Of a DNA stretch of 64,000 nt, positions 34,291 to 43,038 are shown piece after piece. Under the pieces are notes generated by a model. It ran no database searches. It saw only the letters and a program-made list of their open reading frames with translations, and was not told the origin of the DNA. The translations under genes were made by a program, and so were the position numbers. Source of the DNA: CAVZTA01 sp963778025 (GTDB lineage Bacteria > Chloroflexota > Limnocylindria > Limnocylindrales > CSP1-4); contig CAVZTA010000003.1 of assembly GCA_963778025.1 (NCBI GenBank), forward strand, positions 1 through 64,000, read 5' to 3'. Numbering within the stretch: position 1 is the first letter of the stretch; the number at the start of each line of letters is the position of its first letter.

Positions 34291-34424
34291 GGGCACGTGC
34301 AGCGTCGGCATGCCAGCGAGCGACACGGGACCATCGGCTGGACCCGTCGACCATCCCGGCGGTATCCTCGTCGGCCATCCAGCTTGCATCGTTTTTATGC
34401 ACACGACACCCCGGAGGACGAACG

Positions 34425-35993
34425 TTGGAGCAGGCGCATGGGTCGGCGGTGACGCCCGCGGCGCAGGAGCCGTTCGTGAATCGGCGGGATCCCGCACGTC
34501 GCCTGGGGCCCGATGGCCTGCCCGCCCGCAGCCCGCGCGCGCCGATGTGGCAGGACGTCCCCGACGAGAAGTGGAACGACTGGCGCTGGCAGCTGAGCAA
34601 CCGGGTGAACGAGCTCGACGAGGTCGCCGCGATCCTCGAGCTGACCGACGAGGAGCGAGAGGGTCTCAGCGCGCCCGACAAGTTCCGGGTCGACATCACG
34701 CCCTACTTCATCAGCCTGATCGACCCGAAGGACCCGGACGACCCGATCCGCCGCCAGGTCATCCCGCTCGGACGTGAGCAGTCGGCGTTCACCGGGATGA
34801 TGGAGGACTCCCTCGCGGAGGACCGCCACTCGCCGGTCCCGGGCCTGGTGCACCGCTATCCCGACCGGGTGCTGATGCTCATCACGACCCAGTGCGCCAG
34901 CTACTGCCGCTACTGCACGCGGAGCCGGATCGTCGGCGACCCCACCCAGAACTTCAATCGCCGCGACCACGAGGCCCAGCTGGACTACATCCGCCGGACC
35001 CCGCAGATCCGCGACGTGCTCATCTCGGGCGGCGACGGCCTCACCCTCGCGCCCAAGCTCCTGGAGTCCGTGCTCCGAGGGCTGCGCGAGATCCCGCACG
35101 TCGAGATCGTCCGGATCGGCAGTCGCGTCCCGGTCTTCCTGCCGCAGCGGATCGACGACGAGCTGTGCGAGATGCTGGGCCAGTACCACCCGCTGTGGCT
35201 GAACATCCACGTCAACCACCCCAACGAGATCACGCCGGAGCTCGCGCGCGCCTGCGACAAGCTCACCCGCGCCGGCGTGCCGCTCGGCAACCAGTCGGTG
35301 CTCCTCGCGGGCGTCAACGACTGCGTGAACATCCAGCGTGACCTCGTCCAGCAGCTGGTCGAGATGCGTGTCCGGCCGTACTACCTCTACCAGTGCGACC
35401 TGGTCGAGGGCTCCGGCCACTTCCGCACGCCGGTCGGCAAGGGCCTCGAGATCATGGAGGGCCTCCGCGGTCACACCAGCGGCTATGCCGTGCCGACCTA
35501 CGTCATCGATGCGCCGGGCGGCGGCGGCAAGATCCCGGTGATGCCCAACTACCTCGTCAGCTACTCGGACCACAAGATCGTGCTCCGCAACTACGAGGGC
35601 TACATCACGACCTACGAGGAGCCGCTCCAGTACCAGCAGCACGACCGCAGCACGTGCGCGTCGTGCCAGCGGCCACGTCCCGAACCCGGCCAGAGCGGCA
35701 TCCACGGGCTGCTGCAGGGCGACCGGATGTGGATCGAGCCGCGCGGGTTCGAGGAAGTCCACACCCGCGGCACCGAGGAGCAGCACCGCCTCAAGGATCC
35801 GTCCAAGTGGGTCCCGTACGGCGTCGGCGCCATCGAGGGTCAGGCCCAGGAGCCCGTGAAACGGTTGCCTGTGGTCGACAGCGCCATCGCCGCCTCCGAG
35901 AGCAACGGCACCAAATCCGTCTATCCTCCGGGTGAGGAGCCGCGCCCCGCCGACGGACAGCCGACCGCGACCGCGAATCACGAGCTCCTGTAG
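34425..35993 (+). CDS. kamA: Lysine 2,3-aminomutase (radical SAM)
   Basis: 522 residues. The radical-SAM cluster motif CASYCRYC (Cys-x3-Cys-x2-Cys) binds the 4Fe-4S cluster; DVLISGGDGLTLAPKLLES and VRIGSRVPVFLPQRI are KamA-typical, and VPTYVIDAPGGGGKIPVMPN holds the region with the PLP lysine. It converts L-lysine to L-beta-lysine, used in fermentation, osmoprotection or antibiotic synthesis. The C-terminal part (after about residue 410) includes CASCQRP. TTG at 34425 is the start, placed seven bases after CGGAGGA. No other lysine-fermentation genes are nearby, so a compatible-solute or EF-P-like role is possible. Confidence 0.93.
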   Translation: MEQAHGSAVTPAAQEPFVNRRDPARRLGPDGLPARSPRAPMWQDVPDEKWNDWRWQLSNRVNELDEVAAILELTDEEREGLSAPDKFRVDITPYFISLIDPKDPDDPIRRQVIPLGREQSAFTGMMEDSLAEDRHSPVPGLVHRYPDRVLMLITTQCASYCRYCTRSRIVGDPTQNFNRRDHEAQLDYIRRTPQIRDVLISGGDGLTLAPKLLESVLRGLREIPHVEIVRIGSRVPVFLPQRIDDELCEMLGQYHPLWLNIHVNHPNEITPELARACDKLTRAGVPLGNQSVLLAGVNDCVNIQRDLVQQLVEMRVRPYYLYQCDLVEGSGHFRTPVGKGLEIMEGLRGHTSGYAVPTYVIDAPGGGGKIPVMPNYLVSYSDHKIVLRNYEGYITTYEEPLQYQQHDRSTCASCQRPRPEPGQSGIHGLLQGDRMWIEPRGFEEVHTRGTEEQHRLKDPSKWVPYGVGAIEGQAQEPVKRLPVVDSAIAASESNGTKSVYPPGEEPRPADGQPTATANHELL

Positions 35994-36007
35994 CCCAAGA
36001 GGGACCG

Positions 36008-36232
36008 ATGTCCTCCAAGAAGCGGAAGTACCGTGAGACGATCTCCACTGGGGCAGGCAACGCCCTGATCGACTTCGATCGACTCTTCCGGGACCTGCCG
36101 CCGACCCAGGAGCTCGTCAAGGCCGGCGAGGAGACGCGCGGGCTGTCCGGCGAAGGCGGTGATCTGCGGATCGACGTCCCGGATGAGCGCGAGTCCGACG
36201 ACGCGCCCAGCGCGGAGCCGACCAGCCGCTGA
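36008..36232 (+). CDS. Small protein of unknown function downstream of kamA
   Basis: 74 residues: a basic N-terminus (MSSKKRKYRETIS), a short helix (LIDFDRLFRDLPPTQELVKA) and an acidic, Pro/Ser-rich tail. The ATG follows AGAGGGACCG, 14 bases after the kamA stop, so it is probably co-transcribed. No family recognised. It may be a small accessory protein, but nothing in the sequence shows a function. Confidence 0.5.
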   Translation: MSSKKRKYRETISTGAGNALIDFDRLFRDLPPTQELVKAGEETRGLSGEGGDLRIDVPDERESDDAPSAEPTSR

Positions 36233-36429
36233 CCGCACACTGCACACCGTGGCCGAACGCATCGGCGTAGGGGCCGCCACCCGGTGACGTCCTCGTCATC
36301 CGTCCATCCCTGACCTCGACGCTTTCAGGTACGCCGGTCGGGCATCCGCCCGATGGCCGGAACGCGTGCGCAGGCGACCCTCTGGATGCGCCGGTCGACA
36401 TCGCCGGACGCGATGAGAGGACCACCGTC

Positions 36430-36648
36430 ATGCATGCGCTCGCATCGTTCTTCGCCCTCGGTCGCAAGGCCACGCCCGTCTCGTCCGCTCCGCTGGGTGG
36501 CGAGGCGCCGGAGCCGCTCGACGAGGCCACCTTCGCTGCCTGGGGCGCCTGGGCGGCTCGCACCCGGCCCGACGGCGAGAAGCCGCGCATCGCGGCCGGC
36601 CGCTCCGTCGCCCGTCAGCTCCAGGAGCCGTCGACCGCGGCATCCTGA
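36430..36648 (+). CDS. Small protein of unknown function
   Basis: 72 residues beginning MHALASFFALGRKATPV, with a conserved-looking centre EPLDEATFAAWGAWAARTRP. Tryptophans and codon pattern look like a real short gene. GAGAGGACCACC lies about 8 bases upstream of the ATG at 36430 and can serve as ribosome site. The 197 bases before it hold no gene. Function unknown; it ends 131 bases before the LuxR-type regulator. Confidence 0.45.
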   Translation: MHALASFFALGRKATPVSSAPLGGEAPEPLDEATFAAWGAWAARTRPDGEKPRIAAGRSVARQLQEPSTAAS

Positions 36649-36765
36649 GCCCGCCCGGGGTCGCGCCGGCGCCTGGACGCCAACCTGCGCCATCGCACCA
36701 TGGCTCCGTGATCGCGACAGCGGATCGGTCGGCCGATCCGGTACGGATCACCGACACCTGCCGCG

Positions 36766-36771
36766 TACCAT
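36766..36771 (+). promoter_or_regulatory. -10-like hexamer, probable leaderless start
   Basis: TACCAT ends seven bases before the GTG at 36779; the spacer CGCGGCC is almost identical to the one upstream of the CaiB gene. Confidence 0.4.
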
Positions 36772-36778
36772 CGCGGCC

Positions 36779-39700
36779 GTGGACGCCGGCGGCTCCAGCC
36801 CGATCCTGATCGACCGCGTCGACGAGCGTCGACGCCTCGACGCCGCGATCGCGGCCGCCGCTGACGGCCGACCGTCCACGCTCCTCCTCGCCGGCGAGGC
36901 GGGCATCGGCAAGACGCGGCTCGTGCGTGACGTGCTCGAGCGCACCGTGGCCGACGGCACATGGGGCTTCGTCGGGGCGTGCCTGGCGATGCGCGATGGG
37001 ACGATCCCGTATCTGCCGTTCGCGGAGATCCTGCGCCGGGTCGCGGCGGCGACACCAGACGCGGAGCTCGATCGCCTCATCGGGTCGACGCGGCCCGCAC
37101 TCGCTCGGCTGGTGCCCGACCTCGACCGCGTGCCGGTCGGGGCCGGCGGCGGGCGCGGGCGCCGATCGAGCTCGTCGGCGCCGGCCGTCGCCGAGGCCCT
37201 CGAGACGGACGATGCCGAGGACGACCGTGACGCGGTGGAGCCTGCTCCCGGCGTGGCTCGGGCTCGCCTGTTCGAGGCGATCCTCACGCTGCTCGGCCGC
37301 GTCGGCGAGCGTCACCCGACGCTGCTCGCCGTCGAGGACGTCCACTGGGCGGATCCGGCGACGCGCGACCTGGTCACCTTCCTCGTCCGCAACCTCACCC
37401 GCGAACGGATCGTGCTGCTGCTCACGCTCCGGACGGACGACGTCGTCCCCGATCCGGCCATCGGCGCGTGGCTCGCGGAGCTCGGGCGCGATCCACGCTT
37501 CACCCGCATCGAGCTCGAGCGGCTCGACCAGGATGACGTGGCCGCGCAGGTCGGCGCCATCCTCGCCGCGCCGGCGCCGAACGACGTCCTCGGCCCGATC
37601 TGGGAGCGCAGCGACGGCAATCCGTTCTACGTCGAGGAGCTGGTCGCCGCGATGGCCCACGGCGACGCGGCGGAGCTCCCCCGCACGCTGAGCGACGTCC
37701 TCCAGGCGCGGCTGCGCGACCTGCCCGACGACACGAGGCGCGTCATCGATACGCTCGCGGTCCTCGTCCGCCCGTCGGACGAGACCCTCATCGCCGCGGT
37801 CCTCGAGATGCCTGAGTCCCAGGTCACCGACGCGCTGCGGATCGGGCTCCAGCGGCATCTCGTCCGCCTCGACGAGCGCGGCTTCGTCCGCATGCGCCAC
37901 GCGCTCCTGCGTGAGGTGGTCGAGCGCGGGCTCCTGCCGGGCGAGCGACGGCGGCTCCATCTCGGCGCGGCGCGGGCGCTCAGCGACGATCCGTCACTCG
38001 GCGGTCACGACGGGACGCGACAGGCGGCGGAACTCGCTCGCCACTGGCTGGCGGCGGGCCGGCTGCCGGAGGCGTATCAGTCCTCCGTGGCGGCAGCGAA
38101 CGAGGCGGCGACGATGCATGCCTACGCGGACGCGGCCGAGCACCTGCGGCGTGCGTTGGAGCTCGCCGACCGCCTCCCGGAGGAAGACGCCCCCGACCGA
38201 GCCACCCGGATCGGCCTCTATCGGAACGCGGCGGACATGTTCGACAACGCGGGTTCGATCGAGCGGGCGATCGTCCTCATCGAGGCCGCGCTCGCGCTGA
38301 CGGATCCCGCCGTCGAGCCTGAGCTCGCGGGGACGATCCGCGGCCGGCTGGGCTACTACCGCTGGGCCTCCGGAGATGCGACCGGCGCGTTCGAGGATCA
38401 CCGACAGGCGATCGCGCTGGTGCCCGACGATCCGCCATCGCCGGCACGCGCGCACGTGCTCGGCTCCTACGCCGGGGCGCTCATGGGCGCGGCGCGCTGG
38501 GCAGAGTCGCGCGACGTGAGTGAAGCGGCGATCGCGTGCGCGGTCGCCGCCGGCGCACGGGCCGAAGAGAGTCGGGCGCGAAACGTCCTGGGCTGCGACC
38601 TCGTGGCGCTCGGGGAGCTGGACGCAGGCATCGACGAGCTCCGGCGGTCGCGGGAGCTGGCCGAGGAGGCCGGGCCGCCCGAGCTGCTGATCGTCGCCCG
38701 CAGCAACCTCGCGCTGAACCTCATCGCCGTCGATCGGCTGGACGAGGCACGGACCGAGGCGGCGGCGGGCCGTGCCGTCACGCGGCGACTGGGGCTCGAG
38801 CGCCGCTACGGGCAGGACCTCGCCGCGCTCGAAGGCGACATCCTGCTCCGCCTGGGTCGCTGGGACGAGGCAGATGCGGTGACCCTCGAGGGTCTCGCGC
38901 TCGATCCGGCCCGTCTCGGCAGCCCGTACCTGGCCTCCGTCCGGGGACGGCTGGTCGCGCGGCGCGGCGATCGAGCCGAGGCCTCCCGACTCCTCGACGG
39001 CATCGACGTCGCGAGCCTGCAGCCCGACACGGGCGAGACGGTGGCGGCGGCCAGGGCCGAAGCGGCGCTCGCGGCCGACCGGCCGGAGGCTGCCGAGGCC
39101 CTCGCCGGCGAGGGCCTCGCGGTGCTCGGCGACGCCGATGACGTGCTCTGGGCCGTGCCGCTCGTCGCGTACGCGCAGCGCGCGCTCGCGGAGCAGGCGG
39201 AGCTGGCTCGCGCACGACGTCAGGACGAAGCGCTCGCTCGGATCGCGGACGCGGGACGGGTCGTCGAGGGCCCGACCGCGCGGCTCGCGGAACGGGCGAC
39301 GACCGGCGCGACGCGGGCATGGATCCGGACGGCTCGGGCGGAGGCGGCTCGCGCGGCGGGTGCCGGCGAGCCGGGTACGTGGGCCGACCTCGTGACCGCG
39401 TGGGACGCCGTGCCGGATGTGTACGAGGCGATGTATGCGCGGTTCCGCTGGGCCGAGGCCGAGCTCCGGGCGACCGGCATCAAGGCAGACGTCGGTCCTC
39501 GGCTGCGCGAGGCCCACGATCGGGCCGTGGCGCTGCGTGCCGAGCCGCTGCGGGCGTCGATCGTCGCGCTCGCCGGCCGGGCACGCATCGACCTCGCGTC
39601 CGCGGCGACGGCTGAGGACTCGGCCGCGACGCCCGCAGCCCCGGAGCCGGCGGTCGGTGGGTCGGCGGCCACGTCGACGCTCGGCCTGTCGGCCCGTGAG

Positions 39701-39895
39701 CTCGAGGTGCTGGCGCTCATCGCCGACGGGCGCTCCAACGGCGAGATCGCCGAGGCGCTGTTCATCACGCGCAAGACCGCGTCCGCGCACGTGACGCACA
39801 TCCTCGACAAGCTCGGCGTCAGCAACCGCGTGGAGGCGGCGATGGTCGCTGCGCGGATGGGCCTCCTTGCCGACCGGGGTGACGGGTCGACCTAG
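36779..39895 (+). CDS. LuxR-family regulator with AAA ATPase and TPR repeats (LAL type)
   Basis: 1038 residues with the architecture of large ATP-binding LuxR regulators. An AAA_16/STAND ATPase at the N-terminus has P-loop GEAGIGKTRLVRDVLE and Walker B LLAVEDVHWADPATRD; residues about 420-940 are TPR-like helices (AADMFDNAGSIERAIVLIEA, NVLGCDLVALGELDAGIDEL); the C-terminus is a LuxR helix-turn-helix, LSARELEVLALIADGRSNGE followed by KTASAHVTHILDKLGVSNRV. It should activate transcription when ATP and an inducer are bound. The GTG at 36779 is chosen from the hexamer upstream and from where similarity to the family begins. It ends convergently, overlapping the next gene by 4 bases. Confidence 0.9.
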   Translation: MDAGGSSPILIDRVDERRRLDAAIAAAADGRPSTLLLAGEAGIGKTRLVRDVLERTVADGTWGFVGACLAMRDGTIPYLPFAEILRRVAAATPDAELDRLIGSTRPALARLVPDLDRVPVGAGGGRGRRSSSSAPAVAEALETDDAEDDRDAVEPAPGVARARLFEAILTLLGRVGERHPTLLAVEDVHWADPATRDLVTFLVRNLTRERIVLLLTLRTDDVVPDPAIGAWLAELGRDPRFTRIELERLDQDDVAAQVGAILAAPAPNDVLGPIWERSDGNPFYVEELVAAMAHGDAAELPRTLSDVLQARLRDLPDDTRRVIDTLAVLVRPSDETLIAAVLEMPESQVTDALRIGLQRHLVRLDERGFVRMRHALLREVVERGLLPGERRRLHLGAARALSDDPSLGGHDGTRQAAELARHWLAAGRLPEAYQSSVAAANEAATMHAYADAAEHLRRALELADRLPEEDAPDRATRIGLYRNAADMFDNAGSIERAIVLIEAALALTDPAVEPELAGTIRGRLGYYRWASGDATGAFEDHRQAIALVPDDPPSPARAHVLGSYAGALMGAARWAESRDVSEAAIACAVAAGARAEESRARNVLGCDLVALGELDAGIDELRRSRELAEEAGPPELLIVARSNLALNLIAVDRLDEARTEAAAGRAVTRRLGLERRYGQDLAALEGDILLRLGRWDEADAVTLEGLALDPARLGSPYLASVRGRLVARRGDRAEASRLLDGIDVASLQPDTGETVAAARAEAALAADRPEAAEALAGEGLAVLGDADDVLWAVPLVAYAQRALAEQAELARARRQDEALARIADAGRVVEGPTARLAERATTGATRAWIRTARAEAARAAGAGEPGTWADLVTAWDAVPDVYEAMYARFRWAEAELRATGIKADVGPRLREAHDRAVALRAEPLRASIVALAGRARIDLASAATAEDSAATPAAPEPAVGGSAATSTLGLSARELEVLALIADGRSNGEIAEALFITRKTASAHVTHILDKLGVSNRVEAAMVAARMGLLADRGDGST

Positions 39896-40401
39896 CTCGT
39901 GCTGGCGCCCCCGTTGCTACGACTCGCCGTCTCCAGGAAGTAGATCTGGACCGGGAGCGCGTCGATCCGATCGCCGCCGGAGTCCCCGTTCTCGACCGGA
40001 TAGCCCTTGCTGTCACGAACGAGGTCCTTGTGGCCATCGATCCAGAAGGCGTGGGGCCGCACGCCCATGGTGATGTCGCTGACCACGCCACGCGGGTGGT
40101 GCCGTCGAGCCCGGATGAGCGCACGGACCAGACCCCCCGGATCATCGGTGCTGTAGTCGAGGTGGACGCCATCCGGTTCGCCATAGGCGCGGGCGTCGGT
40201 GAAGCCCGCACTCCGCCAGAGATCGACGACCTGGTCGATGTCCCGATCGTCCTCCACCATCACGCTGAGCAGGCCGTTGAACTCGACGTTGCTCCCGCCG
40301 ACCCCCAGCAGGTTGATGCCGGCCTCGGCGATGATCCGGAGCGGCTCATCGATGTCGAACGGTGATTTCGCGGCCCTGGTCTTGGGCGCCTGGTGCGGCA
40401 T
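39892..40401 (-). CDS. Unknown protein, paralogue 1 of a tandem pair (possible ACT-like fold)
   Basis: 169 residues. It shares with the neighbour at 40441 the elements MPHQ at the start, INLLGVGGSNVEFNGLLSVM, HLDY, GGLVRALIRARRHHP, VSDITMGV and PVQIYF near the end. The first 75 residues (LRIIAEAGINLLGVGG, then a strand, helix DIDQVVDLWRSAGF, strand) have the beta-alpha-beta-beta-alpha-beta order of ACT ligand-binding domains; this is only pattern-based. The ATG follows GAGGGACCGCG. Nothing in the sequence names a function. Confidence 0.6.
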   Translation of the reverse strand: MPHQAPKTRAAKSPFDIDEPLRIIAEAGINLLGVGGSNVEFNGLLSVMVEDDRDIDQVVDLWRSAGFTDARAYGEPDGVHLDYSTDDPGGLVRALIRARRHHPRGVVSDITMGVRPHAFWIDGHKDLVRDSKGYPVENGDSGGDRIDALPVQIYFLETASRSNGGASTS

Positions 40402-40440
40402 CGCGGTCCCTCACATGCTGGCTTGGGGTGGCGACGGTCG

Positions 40441-40935
40441 TCAGCGACCCGCCTTGCCCGGGATGAAGTAGATCTGGACGAGGAACACGTCCTGAAGGTT
40501 GTCCCCCTCCTTCACCGGCTCCCCGTTCGCATCGAGGACGAGTCCCTGATCCGGACCGATCTGCACGCGGACCTTGTCCAGGCCCACCGCGATGTCCCGG
40601 ATCTGCGAGTTCCGGTGCGTCGCCCGGGCTCGCTGGATCGTCGTCAGGAGTCCCCCGGTCTCGTGGTTCACCCAGTCGAGATGGAGGTGCTCGTCCGGGC
40701 CCACCGGGAACGTCTCGGGATACTCGGCCTTGATCGCCTCGACGAGTGCGTCGAAGCCTTCGTGCGGGACCATCAGGCCGACCTCGCCGTCCAGCTCGTG
40801 ATCGCTCCCGGCGATGCCCAGGATGTTGATCTGCTGGTCCTTCACGATCTGGAGGACGCCGTCGAGATCGGGCGTGGACGTTCGCTGGTTGCTGCCGATC
40901 CGGCGCGGATTGGAGCGGATCTGCTGATGCGGCAC
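40441..40935 (-). CDS. Unknown protein, paralogue 2 of a tandem pair (possible ACT-like fold)
   Basis: 164 residues from the GTG at 40935, which is well placed after AGGAGGAGTTC. INILGIAGSDHELDGEVGLM, HLDWVNHETGGLLTTIQRAR, IRDIAVGLDKVRVQIG and FLVQIYFIPG parallel the downstream paralogue at 39892, indicating tandem duplication and divergence. The N-terminal half again looks like an ACT-type ligand-binding unit. The intergenic gap of 39 bases suggests one transcript. No family recognised. Confidence 0.6.
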   Translation of the reverse strand: MPHQQIRSNPRRIGSNQRTSTPDLDGVLQIVKDQQINILGIAGSDHELDGEVGLMVPHEGFDALVEAIKAEYPETFPVGPDEHLHLDWVNHETGGLLTTIQRARATHRNSQIRDIAVGLDKVRVQIGPDQGLVLDANGEPVKEGDNLQDVFLVQIYFIPGKAGR

Positions 40936-41040
40936 GAACTCCTCCTGCTCACGGCCACGACCGGTCCCGACCGCGGCCGGCACCCGTTGCGGGATGCTAC
41001 GCCGCGGTCGATCGGATCCCGTCTCGCGACACGCCGTGCG

Positions 41041-41265
41041 TCAGGCGTGCGCCGTTCCGACGGGAAGACCGTTCGCCGGATGGAGGATGTCGAGGATCGC
41101 CCGGACCCGGGCGGCGAAGCTCAGGTGCTCGATCCGCGGCTCGAGGATCACGGCGTCGGGCTGTGGTGTCGGGCGGGCGAGGCGCTCACGGCGCGAGCGC
41201 TCCACGGAGCCGCGGTCCTCGCTCATCTTGAACTTGGCCTGCTCCAGAAGGATGTCGGGATGCAT
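41041..41265 (-). CDS. Small protein of unknown function
   Basis: 74 residues from the ATG at 41265 (MHPDILLEQAKFKMSEDRGS), preceded by AAGGGGCGACGAC. A basic middle (RSRRERLARPTPQPDAVI) precedes a helix (LSFAARVRAILDILHP). Unrecognised; the coding pattern and ribosome site suggest it is real. Confidence 0.4.
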   Translation of the reverse strand: MHPDILLEQAKFKMSEDRGSVERSRRERLARPTPQPDAVILEPRIEHLSFAARVRAILDILHPANGLPVGTAHA

Positions 41266-41404
41266 GTCGTCGCCCCTTGGTGGTCGGCGCCGGATCCGTT
41301 CCGGCGATGGGACGAGCATCGGACCGCACGGTCGGCGGTCCATCGGGCGGATGCCTGAGGGCGGTCGGCGGGCCTACCTGAAACGGGCGATCAGCCGCGT
41401 CCGA

Positions 41405-42253
41405 TCAGTTGCGGCGACCGCCGAAGATGCCCATGACCTGGCGCACGTCGTCGACGTCGGACGCGTCCGGTCGATCGGCGAGGTACCGCTCCAGCTCGGA
41501 AAGCGAGGCGCTGAACCGGCCCATGCGGCCGAGGAGCAGCCCGCGATCGCGGACGTGGTCGGGATGGCCGGGCTCGACGACGGCGAGCAGCTCGATGACC
41601 GCCAGGGCGGCGGGCCAGTCGCGAGCGCCCAACCGCATCGAACGCAGGTTGCGCAGCACCCGCGCGAGGATCTCCCGCCGGTCCGCGGGTCGCAGCATCC
41701 CGGCGTGGAGGAGGACCTGCTCGCCCACGGAGCGCCGCAGGATCGCCTGACAGTCGTCGCGTGTCAGGCGCCGCCCGCCGTCGGCCGGGTCCACGACCAG
41801 GCCTTCGGGACCGCCGATGAGGAAGTGCCCCGGGAATCCGATGCCCCACAGGTGCAGCCCGAGCCGCCACGCGACCTCCAGCTCGACGATCGCGAGCAGG
41901 ATCGGGAGCCCGGTCCGCGTGATCAGGACCCGATCGAGCCACGAATGACGTGGCCGGACGGCGTCGAGCGGTCCGGGCGCGTGGAATCCCAGCTCGCGAT
42001 ACAGCGTGTCGTGGACGACGTCGACGGAGCGGTCGGTGTCGTCGCCGCGATCCAGGCGGAGCCGCACGCGGTCGGCCAGGTCGTCCAGCGTGTCCAGCCA
42101 CGGCTGGGGGTCCAGCGGGCGGTCGAGTCCCGCGATGAGCAGCGCGCCGACGGCGAGATCGATCTCCGGCTCCGGGCGTCCGACGAGGCGCGCGAACCGG
42201 GCGAGGCTCGCCTCGCGGGCGGCGGCGGCGTCGAACACCGGGTCGTCGGCCAT
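41405..42253 (-). CDS. SirB1-like transglutaminase/TPR protein
   Basis: 282 residues. The centre is a transglutaminase-like core of the SirB1 N-terminal family (VVHDTLYRELGFHAPG, LITRTGLPILLAIVELEVAW, GIGFPGHFLIGG with the His and VVDPADGG with the Asp). The usual catalytic Cys is replaced in this family, so activity is uncertain. The C-terminal 90 residues are a TPR-like tail (ALAVIELLAVVEPGHPDHVR, FSASLSELERYLADRPDA). The ATG at 42253 lies seven bases after a TACGAT hexamer. Confidence 0.8.
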   Translation of the reverse strand: MADDPVFDAAAAREASLARFARLVGRPEPEIDLAVGALLIAGLDRPLDPQPWLDTLDDLADRVRLRLDRGDDTDRSVDVVHDTLYRELGFHAPGPLDAVRPRHSWLDRVLITRTGLPILLAIVELEVAWRLGLHLWGIGFPGHFLIGGPEGLVVDPADGGRRLTRDDCQAILRRSVGEQVLLHAGMLRPADRREILARVLRNLRSMRLGARDWPAALAVIELLAVVEPGHPDHVRDRGLLLGRMGRFSASLSELERYLADRPDASDVDDVRQVMGIFGGRRN

Positions 42254-42258
42254 CGTCC

Positions 42259-42307
42259 GCATCGTACGACGGGGTCGGCCGGATGGCATCGTACGACGCG
42301 GTCGGCC
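42259..42307. repeat. Tandem direct repeat, 22-base unit, 27-base period
   Basis: GCATCGTACGACGGGGTCGG at 42259-42278 (plus CC) recurs at 42286-42307 with one mismatch. Each copy contains the TACGAT hexamer of the leftward SirB1-like gene, so the promoter core is duplicated. Confidence 0.6.
42261..42266 (-). promoter_or_regulatory. -10-like hexamer, probable leaderless start
   Basis: TACGAT on the reverse strand ends seven bases before the ATG at 42253. It lies inside a direct repeat. Confidence 0.35.
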
Positions 42308-42396
42308 CGCCTCATCTTTGGCGCCCGATGGCCAAGGGCGACTCGTCGACGGGCCCGGTGTACCATCGCCGTCCCCGTCCGAACCTGAGCCACGAG

Positions 42397-42876
42397 ATGC
42401 CCGTCGTGACCCTCCCCAGCGATCCGTCGGCTGCGGGCCCGCGCCCCGGTCTCCGGGAGCTGCGCCCCGCGCCCACCGGGATGCCCGACCCCGACCGCCG
42501 TCCACCGGTGGAGGCGGCGTCGGGAGACCCGTTCAGCGCCGTCCGCGTGCTCGACCTCGTGGCCCGCCTCGAGCGTGGCCGGGCGACCCGTCTCGACGAC
42601 CTCGTCGATCGCCTGAATGCCACGTGGCTCGACTGGCTGTTCACGCGCGCGGTCGTCATCGACGTGCTCGTGGCGCTCCAGGCGAACTGGATGGCCGACT
42701 ACCGGAACGCGTCCGGGATCGTGCTCGAGGACGGACCCATCGGACCGACCGTCACCATCGAGGACTCCAGCCGCGTCGACCCATGGATCGTCCGTCAGGC
42801 GCAGCGCGAGGCTGCCGCGTGCGACGACGCGTTGCGCGCCTTCGCCCGGCGCGACCGGCCGGCGGACGAGACATGA
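42397..42876 (+). CDS. Unknown protein
   Basis: About 159 residues from the ATG at 42397. After a Pro-rich start, residues about 45-95 are helical (FSAVRVLDLVARLERGRATR, LDDLVDRLNATWLDWLFTRA), followed by VVIDVLVALQANWMADYRNA and GPTVTIEDSSRVDPWIVRQA. No family recognised. TACCAT at 42361-42366 is a plausible -10 hexamer for a short-leader transcript. Upstream in-frame ATGs (42283, 42328) fall in or near the repeat region and are less likely. About 160 bases follow before the rhodanese gene. Confidence 0.5.
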   Translation: MPVVTLPSDPSAAGPRPGLRELRPAPTGMPDPDRRPPVEAASGDPFSAVRVLDLVARLERGRATRLDDLVDRLNATWLDWLFTRAVVIDVLVALQANWMADYRNASGIVLEDGPIGPTVTIEDSSRVDPWIVRQAQREAAACDDALRAFARRDRPADET

Positions 42877-43038
42877 CCCTGGAACCTCGCCCTCATCCGG
42901 GCCGCTGCGCGTGTCCGGAGCGGGTCCGGTCCGTCTGATCGGCACCCGCGGAGCCCACCCCGCGGACGCGACCCCGTCGCCGTCCGCTTCACCCGGTTCA
43001 CCCGCCGGTCGCCCGACCGGCCAGGGCAGGAGGATCCC

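Larger units (their letters stand above)
33792..34424. other. Long non-coding region with nested inverted repeats upstream of kamA
   Basis: About 630 bases with no plausible gene on either strand. It contains a pair of imperfect inverted repeats and a perfect 12-bp hairpin between them (listed separately), and ends in a short T-rich tract (CATCGTTTTTATGCA near 34389) just before the kamA ribosome site. It may hold a structured leader RNA for kamA or a miniature inverted-repeat element. Confidence 0.4.

Noticed and set aside
34425..35993. EpmB (EF-P lysine modification) instead of KamA
   Set aside because: Length (522) and an extended C-terminal region exceed the roughly 340 residues of EpmB; no epmA or efp nearby.
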